The translations under genes were made by a program, and so were the position numbers. This document shows, one piece after another, positions 6,420 to 15,570 of a DNA stretch of 18,175 nt (the first letter of the stretch is position 1; each line of letters starts with the position of its first letter). The stretch covers positions 1-18,175 of the forward strand of contig CAIYKK010000173.1 of assembly GCA_903926695.1 (NCBI GenBank). Reading direction: 5' to 3'. A model generated the notes under the pieces. It saw only the letters and a list, made by a program, of their open reading frames with translations. It was not told the origin of the DNA and did not search any database. This DNA comes from an uncultured Burkholderiales bacterium (GTDB lineage: Bacteria; Pseudomonadota; Gammaproteobacteria; Burkholderiales; Burkholderiaceae_C).

Positions 6420-9400
6420 AGCAAAAATCCATCAGCGCAGACCGCTACGCCGGGCTGGTGCGCCCCTTGACATCGCTGGCGGCGCTGGCCGGGCTGGTGG
6501 CCGCGTTTGTCGGCCTGTTTCCCAGCCAGCAGCGGCTCAGCGCGCTGTCGCGCCAGCGCGAGTCCGATGCCCTGTCGATTGCCTACATGCAGTTGCTACT
6601 GCGCACCCACCCCGAGGACGACGCGCTGCGCTGTGCCGTGGCCCACAACCTGGCCAGCGCGGGCAAGTGGGAGCAGGCCCGCAGCACGCTGCACCCGATG
6701 ATGGCCGAGGCGGGCGAAAGCGGCCAGCGCATGCGCATGGAAGCGCTGGAAATCGAGTTATTCATCCTGCAGCAAACGCCCCCTAGCAGCCCGCAGCGCG
6801 CCGTGGTCAAGGGCCGCATTGCCGCCCAGATCGAAGCTCTGCGCCGCGAGCCGCTCAAGCAGCCCGCGCTGGAGCGGCTGGCCGCCATCAGCCTGGCGGT
6901 GACGCTGCCCGGCCCGGCAGCGCAGATTTACCACCAGCTCGCCGCCACCGATGCCGCCCAGCGCCAGCACTGGCTGGAGCTGGCCGCCACGCAGTATCTG
7001 GCCAGCAACGCGCCCGAGCGCGCCGCGCCGGTTTATGAAGAGGCCGCGCTCAATGCCGTCAGCGACGCCCCCAGCCAGCGCAAATACACCCTGCTGGCGC
7101 TGGACGCCTACCTCGCGGCCAACCAGGGCGGACGTGCGCTGGCGCTGGTCAACACCGCCGCGCCACGCTTTGTGGGCGATGCGCAGTTCCTGCGCCGTGC
7201 GGTGGCGGTCGCCGTGTCGCAAAACGACAGCGTCACGGCCCGACGGCTGGGCCGCCAACTGGTGGCGCTGCTCCCGGACGACACGCAGGCGCTGGCCGGT
7301 CAGTTCGACCGCGAAGCCGCCGCCAAAGACAGCCAAGCCGCGCTGCAACTGGCCTCGCGTCTGGTTGCGCTGGAGCCTGCCGAGTCCACGCACCACGCCC
7401 GTCTGGCCCGCGCCGCCGAATGGGCTGGTAAACCCGGCATTGCGCTCGAACAGTGGCGCTTGCTGGCCCGCGACGCGTCAGATTCGGAGGCGATGGACAA
7501 CGCGCTGCGTCTGGCGCTGGACACCGGCAACGACAGCCTGTGGCTGGCGCTGGCCAGTCAGGCGCTGGAAAAGCGGCCCCTCAAGCCCAACGAGTCCGCC
7601 GCGCTGGCCGTGATCCAGTCGCGCAGCGCCGCCCCTGGGCCGGTGATCGCGTTTTTCACCGAGTACCGCAAGCGCCACGCCCTGCAGCCGATGGAGGGCG
7701 AGGTGCTGGCCGGGGCGCTGGAGCGGCAGGGCGACGTGTCCGCCGCGCTGGCTGTCTGGCAAACCATGAACCCCCGGCTGATCAGCCCGCTGGAGTTGGC
7801 GCACCGCCAGGCCCGGTTGCTGGCGCGGCTCAAAAGGCTGGACCAAGCCTGGGCTTTGCTGCAGCAGGTTCGCGCCCAGGCCAAGCCTGCCGACACGGCT
7901 TACTGGCAGGCGGTGGGCGATGTCGCTTGGGCGCGCGACTCCCGCGCCGATGCGCTGCAGGCCTATCGCACGGTCTGGCAGGCCGGTTCATTCAACGCGG
8001 TGGCGATGGAGCGGCTGATCGAATTGCACAACGCCAGCGAGCAGCCCCAAGAGGCCATTGCCATCGGCACCCAGGCTTATGAGCGGCTGGCCGATGCGCG
8101 CTGGCTGCTGCTGGCGATGGATGCGGCCTCGCAGGCCTCGGCGTGGGAGGACTTGCGCCGCCTCGCGCATCTGGCCAAAACCGATGAAAAAAAGTTCGCC
8201 AAAAGCGAGATGTACTGGCAGCTTCAGGCGCAGCTCGCCAGCCATGACGCCAGCGTGCCGCAGGCCCGCGCCGCTTACCGGCGCGCCTTGGCGCTGAACC
8301 CCGCTTCGGTGCCCAGCCGGGTGCAGCTGTTATGGCTGGAAATCGACGGCGGCAACGCGTCCCAGCTTGACAGCTACCTGCGCCAGTGGCAGGCCGATGC
8401 GCAGACGCAGCCCGCGTACTGGCCCGTTTACGCGATGGCGCTGCTGCAGCTCAAAAAGCCGGATGAGGCGCTGGTCTGGTTCGAGCGCCAGCAGGCGGGC
8501 ACCAAGCCGCAGGACGATCTGCTGTCCCTGAGCTACGCCCAGGCGCTGGAACAGGCCGGGCAGACCGAGGCCGCCCGACGCCAGCGCAGCGCGCTCCTGC
8601 CGCGCCTGAAGACCCGGCTCGGCGCCGCAGACTCGAAAAATGCCAGCGGCCAGGACGGCAAGGGCAGCAAAGGCGACAAAGGGCTGCTGCTGGCCTACGC
8701 CTCCCTTGTGCGCGAGTTCGACGGCCCGGCTGCCAGCGACCAGGTGCTCGCGCAGATGCTCGGGCGCGGGCATGACGGCGCCGATGTGTACCAGCTGCTG
8801 GTGGCTTCCAGCCTGAGCCAGGAAAAGTTCGACCAGGCCCACAACTGGCTGCAGCGCGCCAAAGCCGCGCACCGCCAGCTGCCCGCTTACCAGCCGCTGG
8901 CCGTGGCGCTGGCGCAAAACGACAGGCCCGCGCTGGAAGAGATTTTGCAGTCACGCGGCAACGAGCTGTCCCCGCCAGATCAGGTCGCCGCGCTGCGCCA
9001 GCTCGGGCACCGGCTGCTGGCGCTGTCACTGACCGAAAAAAGCCTGCTCGACGCCGAGGCCGACACCGAATCAGCCCAGCGTCTGCGCCAGCACCGCGAC
9101 CAGCTGCGCACGCAACTGGCCAGCCACATCGAGGCGGGCTACGAGGCCAGAAACCTGTCGGATCTGAAAATCGGGCATACCGAAGCCAGCGCCAGCTTTG
9201 GCTTTGACGCTGGCCGCGCCACCGTGCGCCTGGCGCACAACGATTTGCGCACCGACAGCGGCCCGCTGAAAGCCGCCGACGGGTTGAGCGAAAACGATGT
9301 CTCGGCGCAGGCCGAAGTTTCTGTGGGCGGCGACCCGCTGCGCCTGACCGTCGGGCGCAACCAGCGCACCGACACCTCGCTGAACTACGGGCGCGTCGAG

Positions 9401-10030
9401 TGGACGCGTGCATTGAGTCCGCGCCTGAGTGCGAAGCTCAATTTGTCGGTCAACGCCTTGACGGAAGAAACCTCCGCCCTGCGCGCCTTCGGCAGCAAGG
9501 ACAAAGCGGCCCTCAGCCTGAGCGCCAGCCCGAGCGAGGCGACCTATGCGCGCATGGAGCTGGCCGGGCAGCGCTTTAACACCCGCAGCGGCGACACGCT
9601 GGGCAACGGCTGGCGGCTCGAAGGCGAGGCGGGCGTCACGCTGCTGAAAAGCAATCCGGCTTGGCGGCTGCGCCTGTCCGGCAGCACGGAAGAAAACCGC
9701 CTGGCCGATCAACTGCCGCCCGCGCTGGCCGCTTCGCTGCAGCTGCCTCCGTCTTCGGTGCAAAGCGTGCTGTCGCCGCGTTTCAGCACCTTGGGCGTCG
9801 GCGCCACTTACCGCTACGGCCAGCCTGGGGGCGCGCAGGGCACGCTCGACGGCTGGGTCGGCCGCCAGTGGCCCGCCAACGAGCGCGCCTACAGCCTGCG
9901 CGCCGGGGTGAGCGTGCCGGTGAAGCGGGCGGGCCAGATCAGGCTGGAAGGGTTTTACACCAACGTCCAGGGCGGCGTGTCCACGCAGGCCAATCGCGGT
10001 CTGGGCGTTTGGTATCGGCATGAGTTTTGA
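6416..10030 (+). CDS. pelB: PelB: TPR scaffold and outer-membrane porin for Pel export
   Basis: At 1204 residues the length matches P. aeruginosa PelB (about 1190). One membrane segment near residues 15-36 anchors the N-terminus. A long run of TPR-like helical repeats (about 50-890) is rich in A/L/Q, with typical 'ALxxxPxxxxxxxxLAxxLxxxG' spacing. The C-terminal 300 residues (from about 900) alternate polar and hydrophobic residues as beta strands and end in GVWYRHEF, a terminal aromatic expected of a BAM-inserted barrel. In the known system the TPR region interacts with PelA and positions the modifying enzymes, while the barrel exports the polymer. The start ATG overlaps the hydrolase stop (ATGA), so translation is coupled. 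The next gene is pelD, not pelC. Confidence 0.93.
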   Translation: MKQKSISADRYAGLVRPLTSLAALAGLVAAFVGLFPSQQRLSALSRQRESDALSIAYMQLLLRTHPEDDALRCAVAHNLASAGKWEQARSTLHPMMAEAGESGQRMRMEALEIELFILQQTPPSSPQRAVVKGRIAAQIEALRREPLKQPALERLAAISLAVTLPGPAAQIYHQLAATDAAQRQHWLELAATQYLASNAPERAAPVYEEAALNAVSDAPSQRKYTLLALDAYLAANQGGRALALVNTAAPRFVGDAQFLRRAVAVAVSQNDSVTARRLGRQLVALLPDDTQALAGQFDREAAAKDSQAALQLASRLVALEPAESTHHARLARAAEWAGKPGIALEQWRLLARDASDSEAMDNALRLALDTGNDSLWLALASQALEKRPLKPNESAALAVIQSRSAAPGPVIAFFTEYRKRHALQPMEGEVLAGALERQGDVSAALAVWQTMNPRLISPLELAHRQARLLARLKRLDQAWALLQQVRAQAKPADTAYWQAVGDVAWARDSRADALQAYRTVWQAGSFNAVAMERLIELHNASEQPQEAIAIGTQAYERLADARWLLLAMDAASQASAWEDLRRLAHLAKTDEKKFAKSEMYWQLQAQLASHDASVPQARAAYRRALALNPASVPSRVQLLWLEIDGGNASQLDSYLRQWQADAQTQPAYWPVYAMALLQLKKPDEALVWFERQQAGTKPQDDLLSLSYAQALEQAGQTEAARRQRSALLPRLKTRLGAADSKNASGQDGKGSKGDKGLLLAYASLVREFDGPAASDQVLAQMLGRGHDGADVYQLLVASSLSQEKFDQAHNWLQRAKAAHRQLPAYQPLAVALAQNDRPALEEILQSRGNELSPPDQVAALRQLGHRLLALSLTEKSLLDAEADTESAQRLRQHRDQLRTQLASHIEAGYEARNLSDLKIGHTEASASFGFDAGRATVRLAHNDLRTDSGPLKAADGLSENDVSAQAEVSVGGDPLRLTVGRNQRTDTSLNYGRVEWTRALSPRLSAKLNLSVNALTEETSALRAFGSKDKAALSLSASPSEATYARMELAGQRFNTRSGDTLGNGWRLEGEAGVTLLKSNPAWRLRLSGSTEENRLADQLPPALAASLQLPPSSVQSVLSPRFSTLGVGATYRYGQPGGAQGTLDGWVGRQWPANERAYSLRAGVSVPVKRAGQIRLEGFYTNVQGGVSTQANRGLGVWYRHEF

Positions 10031-10054
10031 CGCACGGCGACTCAAGGAGTTTGT

Positions 10055-11566
10055 ATGAAATGGATGCTTTCTTTCGGCGGGTTGAGCGGGTTCACCCGGC
10101 CGCTGTTTCTCCGCGCCAAATGGCCGGTGCCGCGCATGCGCCTGCCCGAGCGTGCGCCGTCGGCTGCCGACGCCAGCCTTGGCGGCGCGACCGCCCCGCG
10201 CCTGGACACACCCGGCGCCGACGCCCGGCTGACCCTCGGGGCCGCGCTGGAAATGGCGGTTTTTGGCGCTCTGCTTCCGGCTGCGCTGGTGTGGTTCAGC
10301 CCGGCGCAGTCGCTGCCGCTGGTGCTGGCGCTGCTGGCGCTGAGTCCGCTGCTGCTGGGCCTGCATTATGGGTTTTGGGCGGGCACGGGCAGCGCGGCCT
10401 TGACGTGGGGCACGCTGGCCGCGCTGACGGTCTTCAGGCCGGAGCTGCTGGCGCAATTTCCGAAAGCCCAGGGCATTGCGCTGCTGCTGATCGGGATGTG
10501 CGCGGGGCAGGCGCGGGATCGCTGGACGGGCCAGGTGCAGCGTCTGCGCTACCTGCGCCACTACCACCAGACGCGGCTGCAGCAGTTCACTGGTGCTTAT
10601 CAGCTGCTGCAGGTGTCGCATGCACAGCTAGAGCGGCGTCTGGCGGGCAGCGCCAGCAGCCTGCGCAGCGCGCTGCAGCGGCTCAAACTGCGTCAGCCGG
10701 TGTGGGACGGCACCCAGAAGGAGCCGTTGGGCGGCATCGGCTCATGGCTGCTCGACATCATGGTGGACGCCGGGCGCCTGCACGCCGCCGCCGTGTATGC
10801 GCTGAACGAGCGCGGCGGGCTGCAGCTGCCCGCCGTGGCCACGGTCGGCACCGGCACCGGCCTGTCGCTGTTCAACCCGCTGCTGCGCGAGACGCTGCGC
10901 ACCGGCACGCTCACCAGTGTGCAGGCGGGCAACGACGCCGTGCATGAGCGTGTCATCGCCGTGGTTCCCCTGATTGACGCCAGCGGCCATGTGTACGGCG
11001 TCGTCAGCATCAACGACATGCCGTTTCTGAACGTGCATCAGGACACGTTCGAGCTGCTGGGCCTGCTGGGCCGCCACATCGGCGACATTCTGGCGCGCAG
11101 GCTGCACACGGCCCACGCCGCCCAAGGCAACGGCGGCCTGCACCAGCGTCTGGCGCGCAATCTGGCCGATCTCAAGCGCCACGGCCTGCCCGCCGCCTTG
11201 ATTGCCTGCAAGGTCGTCGATGCGCCCAGCCCCGACGCCAGCGTCACCCATTGCGCCAGCGGCAGCCGGGGGCTGGATCAGAGCTGGGTCTGCTTTGACC
11301 GCAAGGGCCAGCCCGTGGTGCTGACGCTGCTGCCGCTGACCGATGAGGCTGGCGTCAAGAGTTACCTGGCGCGGTTGGACAGCGCAGACGCTGGCGGCCA
11401 CTCGCTCATGCGCGGCGTTGCCACCCGCCAGTGGCTGCTGTGCGAAAACCGCAGTGCCGCCGATTTGCTGGCCGAAGTCAGCGCCGCGTGCGGCATCGAA
11501 GCCCTGAATGTCGCCGCCGCCGAGCTGGACCCGCTGCACACATCACCGCCCAAGGTGGCGCTATGA
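10055..11566 (+). CDS. pelD: PelD: membrane c-di-GMP receptor of the Pel synthase complex
   Basis: This 503-residue protein has about four hydrophobic segments between residues 62 and 151, a charged helix likely to form a coiled coil (about 155-215), a GAF domain (about 225-350) and a degenerate GGDEF domain (about 360-490). The GGDEF catalytic motif is missing, but an RGLD I-site is present at 405-408. Arg440 lies 35 residues after Arg405, the same spacing as recalled for the third c-di-GMP-contacting arginine of P. aeruginosa PelD (R367, D370, R402). It is therefore expected to bind c-di-GMP and activate polymerisation rather than make the nucleotide. AAGGAG at 10044-10049 supports the ATG. 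The stop overlaps pelE by ATGA. Confidence 0.93.
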   Translation: MKWMLSFGGLSGFTRPLFLRAKWPVPRMRLPERAPSAADASLGGATAPRLDTPGADARLTLGAALEMAVFGALLPAALVWFSPAQSLPLVLALLALSPLLLGLHYGFWAGTGSAALTWGTLAALTVFRPELLAQFPKAQGIALLLIGMCAGQARDRWTGQVQRLRYLRHYHQTRLQQFTGAYQLLQVSHAQLERRLAGSASSLRSALQRLKLRQPVWDGTQKEPLGGIGSWLLDIMVDAGRLHAAAVYALNERGGLQLPAVATVGTGTGLSLFNPLLRETLRTGTLTSVQAGNDAVHERVIAVVPLIDASGHVYGVVSINDMPFLNVHQDTFELLGLLGRHIGDILARRLHTAHAAQGNGGLHQRLARNLADLKRHGLPAALIACKVVDAPSPDASVTHCASGSRGLDQSWVCFDRKGQPVVLTLLPLTDEAGVKSYLARLDSADAGGHSLMRGVATRQWLLCENRSAADLLAEVSAACGIEALNVAAAELDPLHTSPPKVAL

Positions 11567-12570
11567 AGTACCCGTGGCTGCTGTGCGTGACGGCCCTGCT
11601 GCTGGAGGCGGCGCTGTTTGCGCTCACGCCGGGGCTGGCGCTGTCTCTGGGGCAACTGGCGGCGCTCTTGGCGGCGCATGTCGCCGTCTGCCTGCTGTTT
11701 TCGATGGCGCTGGTGGCGCTGCTGCCGCAGGCGCTGCGCACGCCAGCGCTGGACGCGAGGGTGTTTGTGTTTCTGGGCATCGTGTTCATTCCGGTGCTGG
11801 GAATGGCTGGTTTTCTGGCCTGTTTGGTGCCAGCGCTGCGCTGGCCGGGCCGGGCCGCGCTTTCCAGCCGCTGGCAGCACACACGCACGCCCGGCCTGCC
11901 GGAAAAACCGGCCCCGCTGCCAGGGCGCGCCGCGCTTTTTAAAGGCGGCGATCTGGCCGCGCCCCTGCAGCATGCCGCTGATCCGCAAAAACGCATCCAT
12001 GCGCTGATCGCCACGCTCTCGCTGGAGGCGCGCCAAGCCGTGCCGCTGCTGCGTCTGGCGCTCAAAGACCCGGACGACGAGGTGCGCCTGCTCGCCTACG
12101 CGCTGCTCAACCGCAAGGAAAAAGCCGTCGAAGCGCGCATGCGCCTGCAGCAAGGGGAGCCTGCCAGCGGCGCGCCCGAGCCGTCCTTTCTGCAGCACAA
12201 GGCGCTGGCGCATGACTACTGGGAGCTGGCCCAGCTGGGCGATCCGCAGGGCGATGCGTTGATTTCGCTGTGCCGCCGCGCCCACGAGCATGTGCGGGCG
12301 GCGCTGGCGCTGCGCCCGCGCGATGGCGGCTTGCAGTTTTTGGCTGGCCAGATTTTGCTGGCGCAGCTGCAGTTTGACGCGGCCAGCGCGGCGTTCGAGC
12401 GTGCGCGCCATTGCGGCACCGATGTGCGCCAGGTCGCCGCCATGCTTGCCGAGATTGCCTTTCACCGCCAGCGCTACGGCGATGTCAGGCGCCATCTGGC
12501 CAGAGCTGACGGCGTCCGTCCGCCCGCGCCCAATAAATTGTCCACTTACTGGTCGGGAGCGCAGGCATGA
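11563..12570 (+). CDS. pelE: PelE: inner-membrane TPR protein of the Pel synthase complex
   Basis: This 335-residue protein has hydrophobic segments at about 5-25, 30-55 and 66-92, followed by a soluble region with HEAT/TPR-like helical repeats (about 125-320, for example RIHALIATLSLEARQAVPLL and FDAASAAFERARHCG). In P. aeruginosa, PelE joins PelD, PelF and PelG in the inner-membrane complex and helps recruit PelF. The ATG at 11563 is chosen over an upstream in-frame start at 11431 because it makes the usual 4-base ATGA overlap with pelD and begins the first membrane segment immediately. It ends in an ATGA overlap with pelF. Assignment rests mainly on architecture and position, since PelE diverges quickly in sequence. 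Confidence 0.88.
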   Translation: MKYPWLLCVTALLLEAALFALTPGLALSLGQLAALLAAHVAVCLLFSMALVALLPQALRTPALDARVFVFLGIVFIPVLGMAGFLACLVPALRWPGRAALSSRWQHTRTPGLPEKPAPLPGRAALFKGGDLAAPLQHAADPQKRIHALIATLSLEARQAVPLLRLALKDPDDEVRLLAYALLNRKEKAVEARMRLQQGEPASGAPEPSFLQHKALAHDYWELAQLGDPQGDALISLCRRAHEHVRAALALRPRDGGLQFLAGQILLAQLQFDAASAAFERARHCGTDVRQVAAMLAEIAFHRQRYGDVRRHLARADGVRPPAPNKLSTYWSGAQA

Positions 12571-14075
12571 GCGCATTGAACTACGAGGCCGATGTCACGC
12601 TGCTGCTGGAGGGCTCTTACCCCTTTGTGCGCGGCGGCGTGTCCGGCTGGGTGCATCAGCTGATCGAAGGGCTGCCCGAAGTGCGCTTTGCGCTGGTGTA
12701 CCTGGGCGCCGAACGCCCCCCCAGAGAGGCGCCACGCTACATCCTGCCGCCCAATGTGTGCAGCTTGCATTGCCATTACCTGATGGACGGCGCTGCGTCC
12801 GGCGTGCCCACGGCGCGCCCCGGCGACCCGGCTTATTTCGCCGCCAGCGCCCGGCTGCACGAGTGGTTTCGTGATCCCCAGGGCGCGCCCGAGAGCGCTT
12901 GGCTGGATCAGGCGCTGCTGCAAAAAGGCCAGGCCAGCGGCCAATGCAGCCAGGATTTTTTCCACAGCCAGGCCGCCTGGCAGCAAATCACCGAGAGTTA
13001 TGCGCGCCACTGCCCCGACGCCTCGTTTCACGCCTACTTCTGGGCGGTGCGCAACATGCACACGCCGCTGATGAAGCTGGCCGCCGTTGCGCGCACGATT
13101 GCGCCCTCGCGTGTGTTTCACAGCGTCACGACCGGCTACGCCGGGTTGCTGGGCGCCATGCTCAGCCAGCAAAGCGGGCGCCCGCTGATTCTCACCGAGC
13201 ATGGCATCTACACCAAAGAACGCAAGATCGAGCTGCAGTCCCTGTTTCTGCGCGAGCAGCAGGGCTGGTTCAGCGCCCTGCCCGAGACTGGCATGGAGCA
13301 CTACGATCAGATGTGGGTGCGCCTGTTCGAGGGCATGGGACGCCTGACCTACGCCCAGGCCGACCCGGTCATCGCCCTGTACGAGCAAAACCGCCAGCGC
13401 CAGATCCGCGACGGTGCCGCGCCCGAGCGCACCTGCATCATTCCCAACGGCGTCGATGTGGCGCGCTTTGCCCCGCTGCGCGCCCGGCGCCCCGAAGCCA
13501 CGCCGATGGTGCTGGGCCTGATTGGGCGCATTGTTCCGATCAAGGACATCAAGACTTTTATCCGCGCCGTCGGCGCGCTGGCCGTGCGCCTGCCGGAGGT
13601 CGAAGGCTGGCTCATCGGCCCGGAAGAGGAAGACCCGGCCTATGCCGAAGAATGCAAAGCGCTGGTGCGCAGCTTGGGGCTGGAGAACCGCATCCGCTTT
13701 TTGGGTTTTCAAAAGGTTGAAGATTTTTTGCCGCAACTGGGCCTGCTGCTGCTCACGTCAATCAGCGAAGCCTTTCCGCTGGCGATTCTCGAAAGCCACG
13801 CCAGCGGCCTGCCGGTGCTGGCCACCGATGTCGGTGCCTGCCGCGACCTCATCGACGGCAAGGAGCCCGCCGACTGCGCCTTGGGCCGCGCTGGCGATGT
13901 CGTTCCTATCGTCGATCACGATGCGCTGGCCCGCGCCGCGTTCGACTTGCTGACCGACCCCGCACGCTGGCGCGCTGCGCAGCAGGCGGGTATTGACCGC
14001 GTCGAGCGTTATTACCAGCAGTCGCGGGTGATTGACAGCTACCGCGCTATTTACCAAACGATGGGAGCGCGCTGA
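12567..14075 (+). CDS. pelF: PelF: cytoplasmic GT4 glycosyltransferase that polymerises Pel
   Basis: This 502-residue GT-B fold enzyme has no membrane segment. The N-terminal Rossmann domain opens with EGSYPFVRGGVSGWVH (residues 15-30), the PelF hallmark Gly-rich loop. LTEHGIYTKER follows in the middle. The C-terminal domain starts around PNGVDVARFAPL and GLIGRIVPIKDIK. The EX7E donor-site motif is present as Glu401 and Glu409 within SISEAFPLAILESHASG, then TDVGACRDLI. PelF uses a UDP-sugar; for Pel the built unit is GalNAc/GalN-type, inferred here from the family. Its overlaps with pelE (ATGA) and pelG (TGATG, one base) show tight coupling with its membrane partners. Confidence 0.95.
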   Translation: MSALNYEADVTLLLEGSYPFVRGGVSGWVHQLIEGLPEVRFALVYLGAERPPREAPRYILPPNVCSLHCHYLMDGAASGVPTARPGDPAYFAASARLHEWFRDPQGAPESAWLDQALLQKGQASGQCSQDFFHSQAAWQQITESYARHCPDASFHAYFWAVRNMHTPLMKLAAVARTIAPSRVFHSVTTGYAGLLGAMLSQQSGRPLILTEHGIYTKERKIELQSLFLREQQGWFSALPETGMEHYDQMWVRLFEGMGRLTYAQADPVIALYEQNRQRQIRDGAAPERTCIIPNGVDVARFAPLRARRPEATPMVLGLIGRIVPIKDIKTFIRAVGALAVRLPEVEGWLIGPEEEDPAYAEECKALVRSLGLENRIRFLGFQKVEDFLPQLGLLLLTSISEAFPLAILESHASGLPVLATDVGACRDLIDGKEPADCALGRAGDVVPIVDHDALARAAFDLLTDPARWRAAQQAGIDRVERYYQQSRVIDSYRAIYQTMGAR

Positions 14076-15451
14076 TGGCTGGCATTGGTTTTGAACTGCG
14101 GCGCATGTTCAGCAAAGACACCCTGAGCGGGCGGCTGCAGGCGTACACGTTTGCTGCCGTCATCGGCAGCGGGCCGTGGGTGCTGTCGATTGTGGCGATT
14201 CTGGCCATCGGCCTGATCAACACGCGCCGCAGCGCGCCAGCGGACGCCGTGGCCCAGTTTCAGGTGTCGGTGACGTACCTGATGGCGTTTTCGCTGATTT
14301 TGACCAGCCCGCTGCAGCTGATGTTCACCCGCTTTATCGCCGACCGGCTGTTTGAGCAGCGGCCCCGGCTGATTCTGGCCAATCTGTTTGGCGCGCTGGT
14401 CGTGACGTTTGCCGCTGCCGGTGCGGTGGGCGCGGTCGCGCTGGCGCTGTGGTTTGACGGCCCGTTGCTGTACCGCCAGTGCATGCTCAGTGGTTTTGTC
14501 ATTCTGTGCGGCATCTGGATGGTGGTGATTTTTGCCTCCGCCATCAAGGCTTATCAGCACATTTTGCTGGTGTTTTTGATGGGCTACGCCATGACCGTGG
14601 GCGTGTCGCTGGGCTTGCGCGGCTTTGGGCTGAGCGGCCTGCTGCTGGGGTTTGTGATCGGCCAGGCGTGCCTGTTTTTTGCGCTGCTGGCGCTGGTGGT
14701 GCGCCAGTATCCGGGCGATTTGATGGTCTCGTTCGACTTTTTGCGGCGCGGCCAGATGTTCCCCAGCCTGATCTGGACCGGGCTTTTTTACAACGTCGGC
14801 GCCTGGGCGGACAAGTTCATTTTCTGGGCCGATCCGTTCACCGGCGTCGATGTGGCCGGGCCGTTGCGCGCCTCGCCGATTTACGACCTGCCGATTTTTC
14901 TGAGCTATTTGTCGCTGATACCGGGCATGGCGGTTTTTTTGATCCGCATCGAAACCGATTTTGCGGGCAAGTGCGAGCGTTTTTATTTGACCATCACCAA
15001 CGGCGGCACGCTGGCCCAGATCATGGCGGCGCGCAAAGACCTGGTCGAGGCCGTGCGCGGCGGCATGTTTGCCATCTTCAAGGTGCAGGGCGCGACCACG
15101 GTGATTTTGCTGCTGATGGGCGAGGAGCTGCTGGCGTGGTTTGACATCGCGCCGATTTACCGCGTCCTGCTCAACATCGACCTGCTGGCCGTGGCCGTGC
15201 AGTTGCTGCTGCTGACGGTGCTCAATGTGCTGTTTTACCTCGACCAGCGCCGCGCCGCTTTTCAGCTGTGCCTGCTGTTTTTGGTGTCCAACACGCTGTT
15301 TTCTCTGCTGACTTTGCATCTTGGCCCGGCTTTTTTCGGCTACGGCTTTGCGCTGGCCGTGCTGCTGACGGGCAGCATGGGCCTGCTCATTCTGTCGCAA
15401 AAACTCGACCAGCTGGACTATGAAACCTTCATGCTGCAGCCGGTTGTTTAG
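14075..15451 (+). CDS. pelG: PelG: Wzx/MOP-like polytopic membrane protein of the Pel complex
   Basis: This 458-residue, strongly hydrophobic protein shows about 12 predicted membrane segments spread through its length. It opens with the PelG signature MAGIGFELRRMF and continues with PWVLSIVAILAIG. PelG is thought to carry the growing Pel chain across the inner membrane as part of the PelD-PelE-PelF-PelG complex. Its ATG sits within the pelF stop (TGATG). The stop is followed directly by an unused AGGAGG sequence and a 119-base spacer before the next gene, which breaks the otherwise overlapping pelB-pelG gene chain. Confidence 0.94.
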   Translation: MAGIGFELRRMFSKDTLSGRLQAYTFAAVIGSGPWVLSIVAILAIGLINTRRSAPADAVAQFQVSVTYLMAFSLILTSPLQLMFTRFIADRLFEQRPRLILANLFGALVVTFAAAGAVGAVALALWFDGPLLYRQCMLSGFVILCGIWMVVIFASAIKAYQHILLVFLMGYAMTVGVSLGLRGFGLSGLLLGFVIGQACLFFALLALVVRQYPGDLMVSFDFLRRGQMFPSLIWTGLFYNVGAWADKFIFWADPFTGVDVAGPLRASPIYDLPIFLSYLSLIPGMAVFLIRIETDFAGKCERFYLTITNGGTLAQIMAARKDLVEAVRGGMFAIFKVQGATTVILLLMGEELLAWFDIAPIYRVLLNIDLLAVAVQLLLLTVLNVLFYLDQRRAAFQLCLLFLVSNTLFSLLTLHLGPAFFGYGFALAVLLTGSMGLLILSQKLDQLDYETFMLQPVV

Positions 15452-15570
15452 TAAAGGAGGACACGTTATCCGCAGCCATCCTTTTTTCTTCTCCCTCCTG
15501 CGCCTGCGCTGAAGCCGCGCCGCGCCCGAGTTTTTCCGCGTTGTTTGTTCACTTCCCTCAAGGAGCTTTT
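15452..15570 (+). other. Spacer after pelG with an orphan Shine-Dalgarno and complementary CCTCCT
   Basis: AGGAGG (15455-15460) is a perfect anti-16S match but has no ATG, GTG or TTG at working distance. A complementary CCTCCT lies about 35 bases downstream within the pyrimidine-rich run beginning near 15480, so the two could pair in the mRNA. An AUC at 15468 would open a 14-codon frame ending in TGA, which is unlikely to be translated. The spacer ends with AAGGAG (15560-15565), serving the next gene. Confidence 0.4.

Noticed and set aside
9071..10621. 516-residue open frame on the minus strand over the pelB end and pelD start
   Set aside because: It crosses two well-supported genes, is Gln/Arg/Ala-rich without domains, and is explained by third-position GC bias on the opposite strand.
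10027..10947. Plus-strand frame at the pelB-pelD junction considered as a possible pelC
   Set aside because: It has no lipobox or PelC-like features, is Ala/Gly/Arg-rich, and overlaps the membrane and GAF region of pelD in another frame.
14051..15400. 449-residue minus-strand frame opposite pelG
   Set aside because: The composition is extreme in Gln/His/Lys/Arg, the expected antisense of a membrane protein, and it has no start signal or motif.
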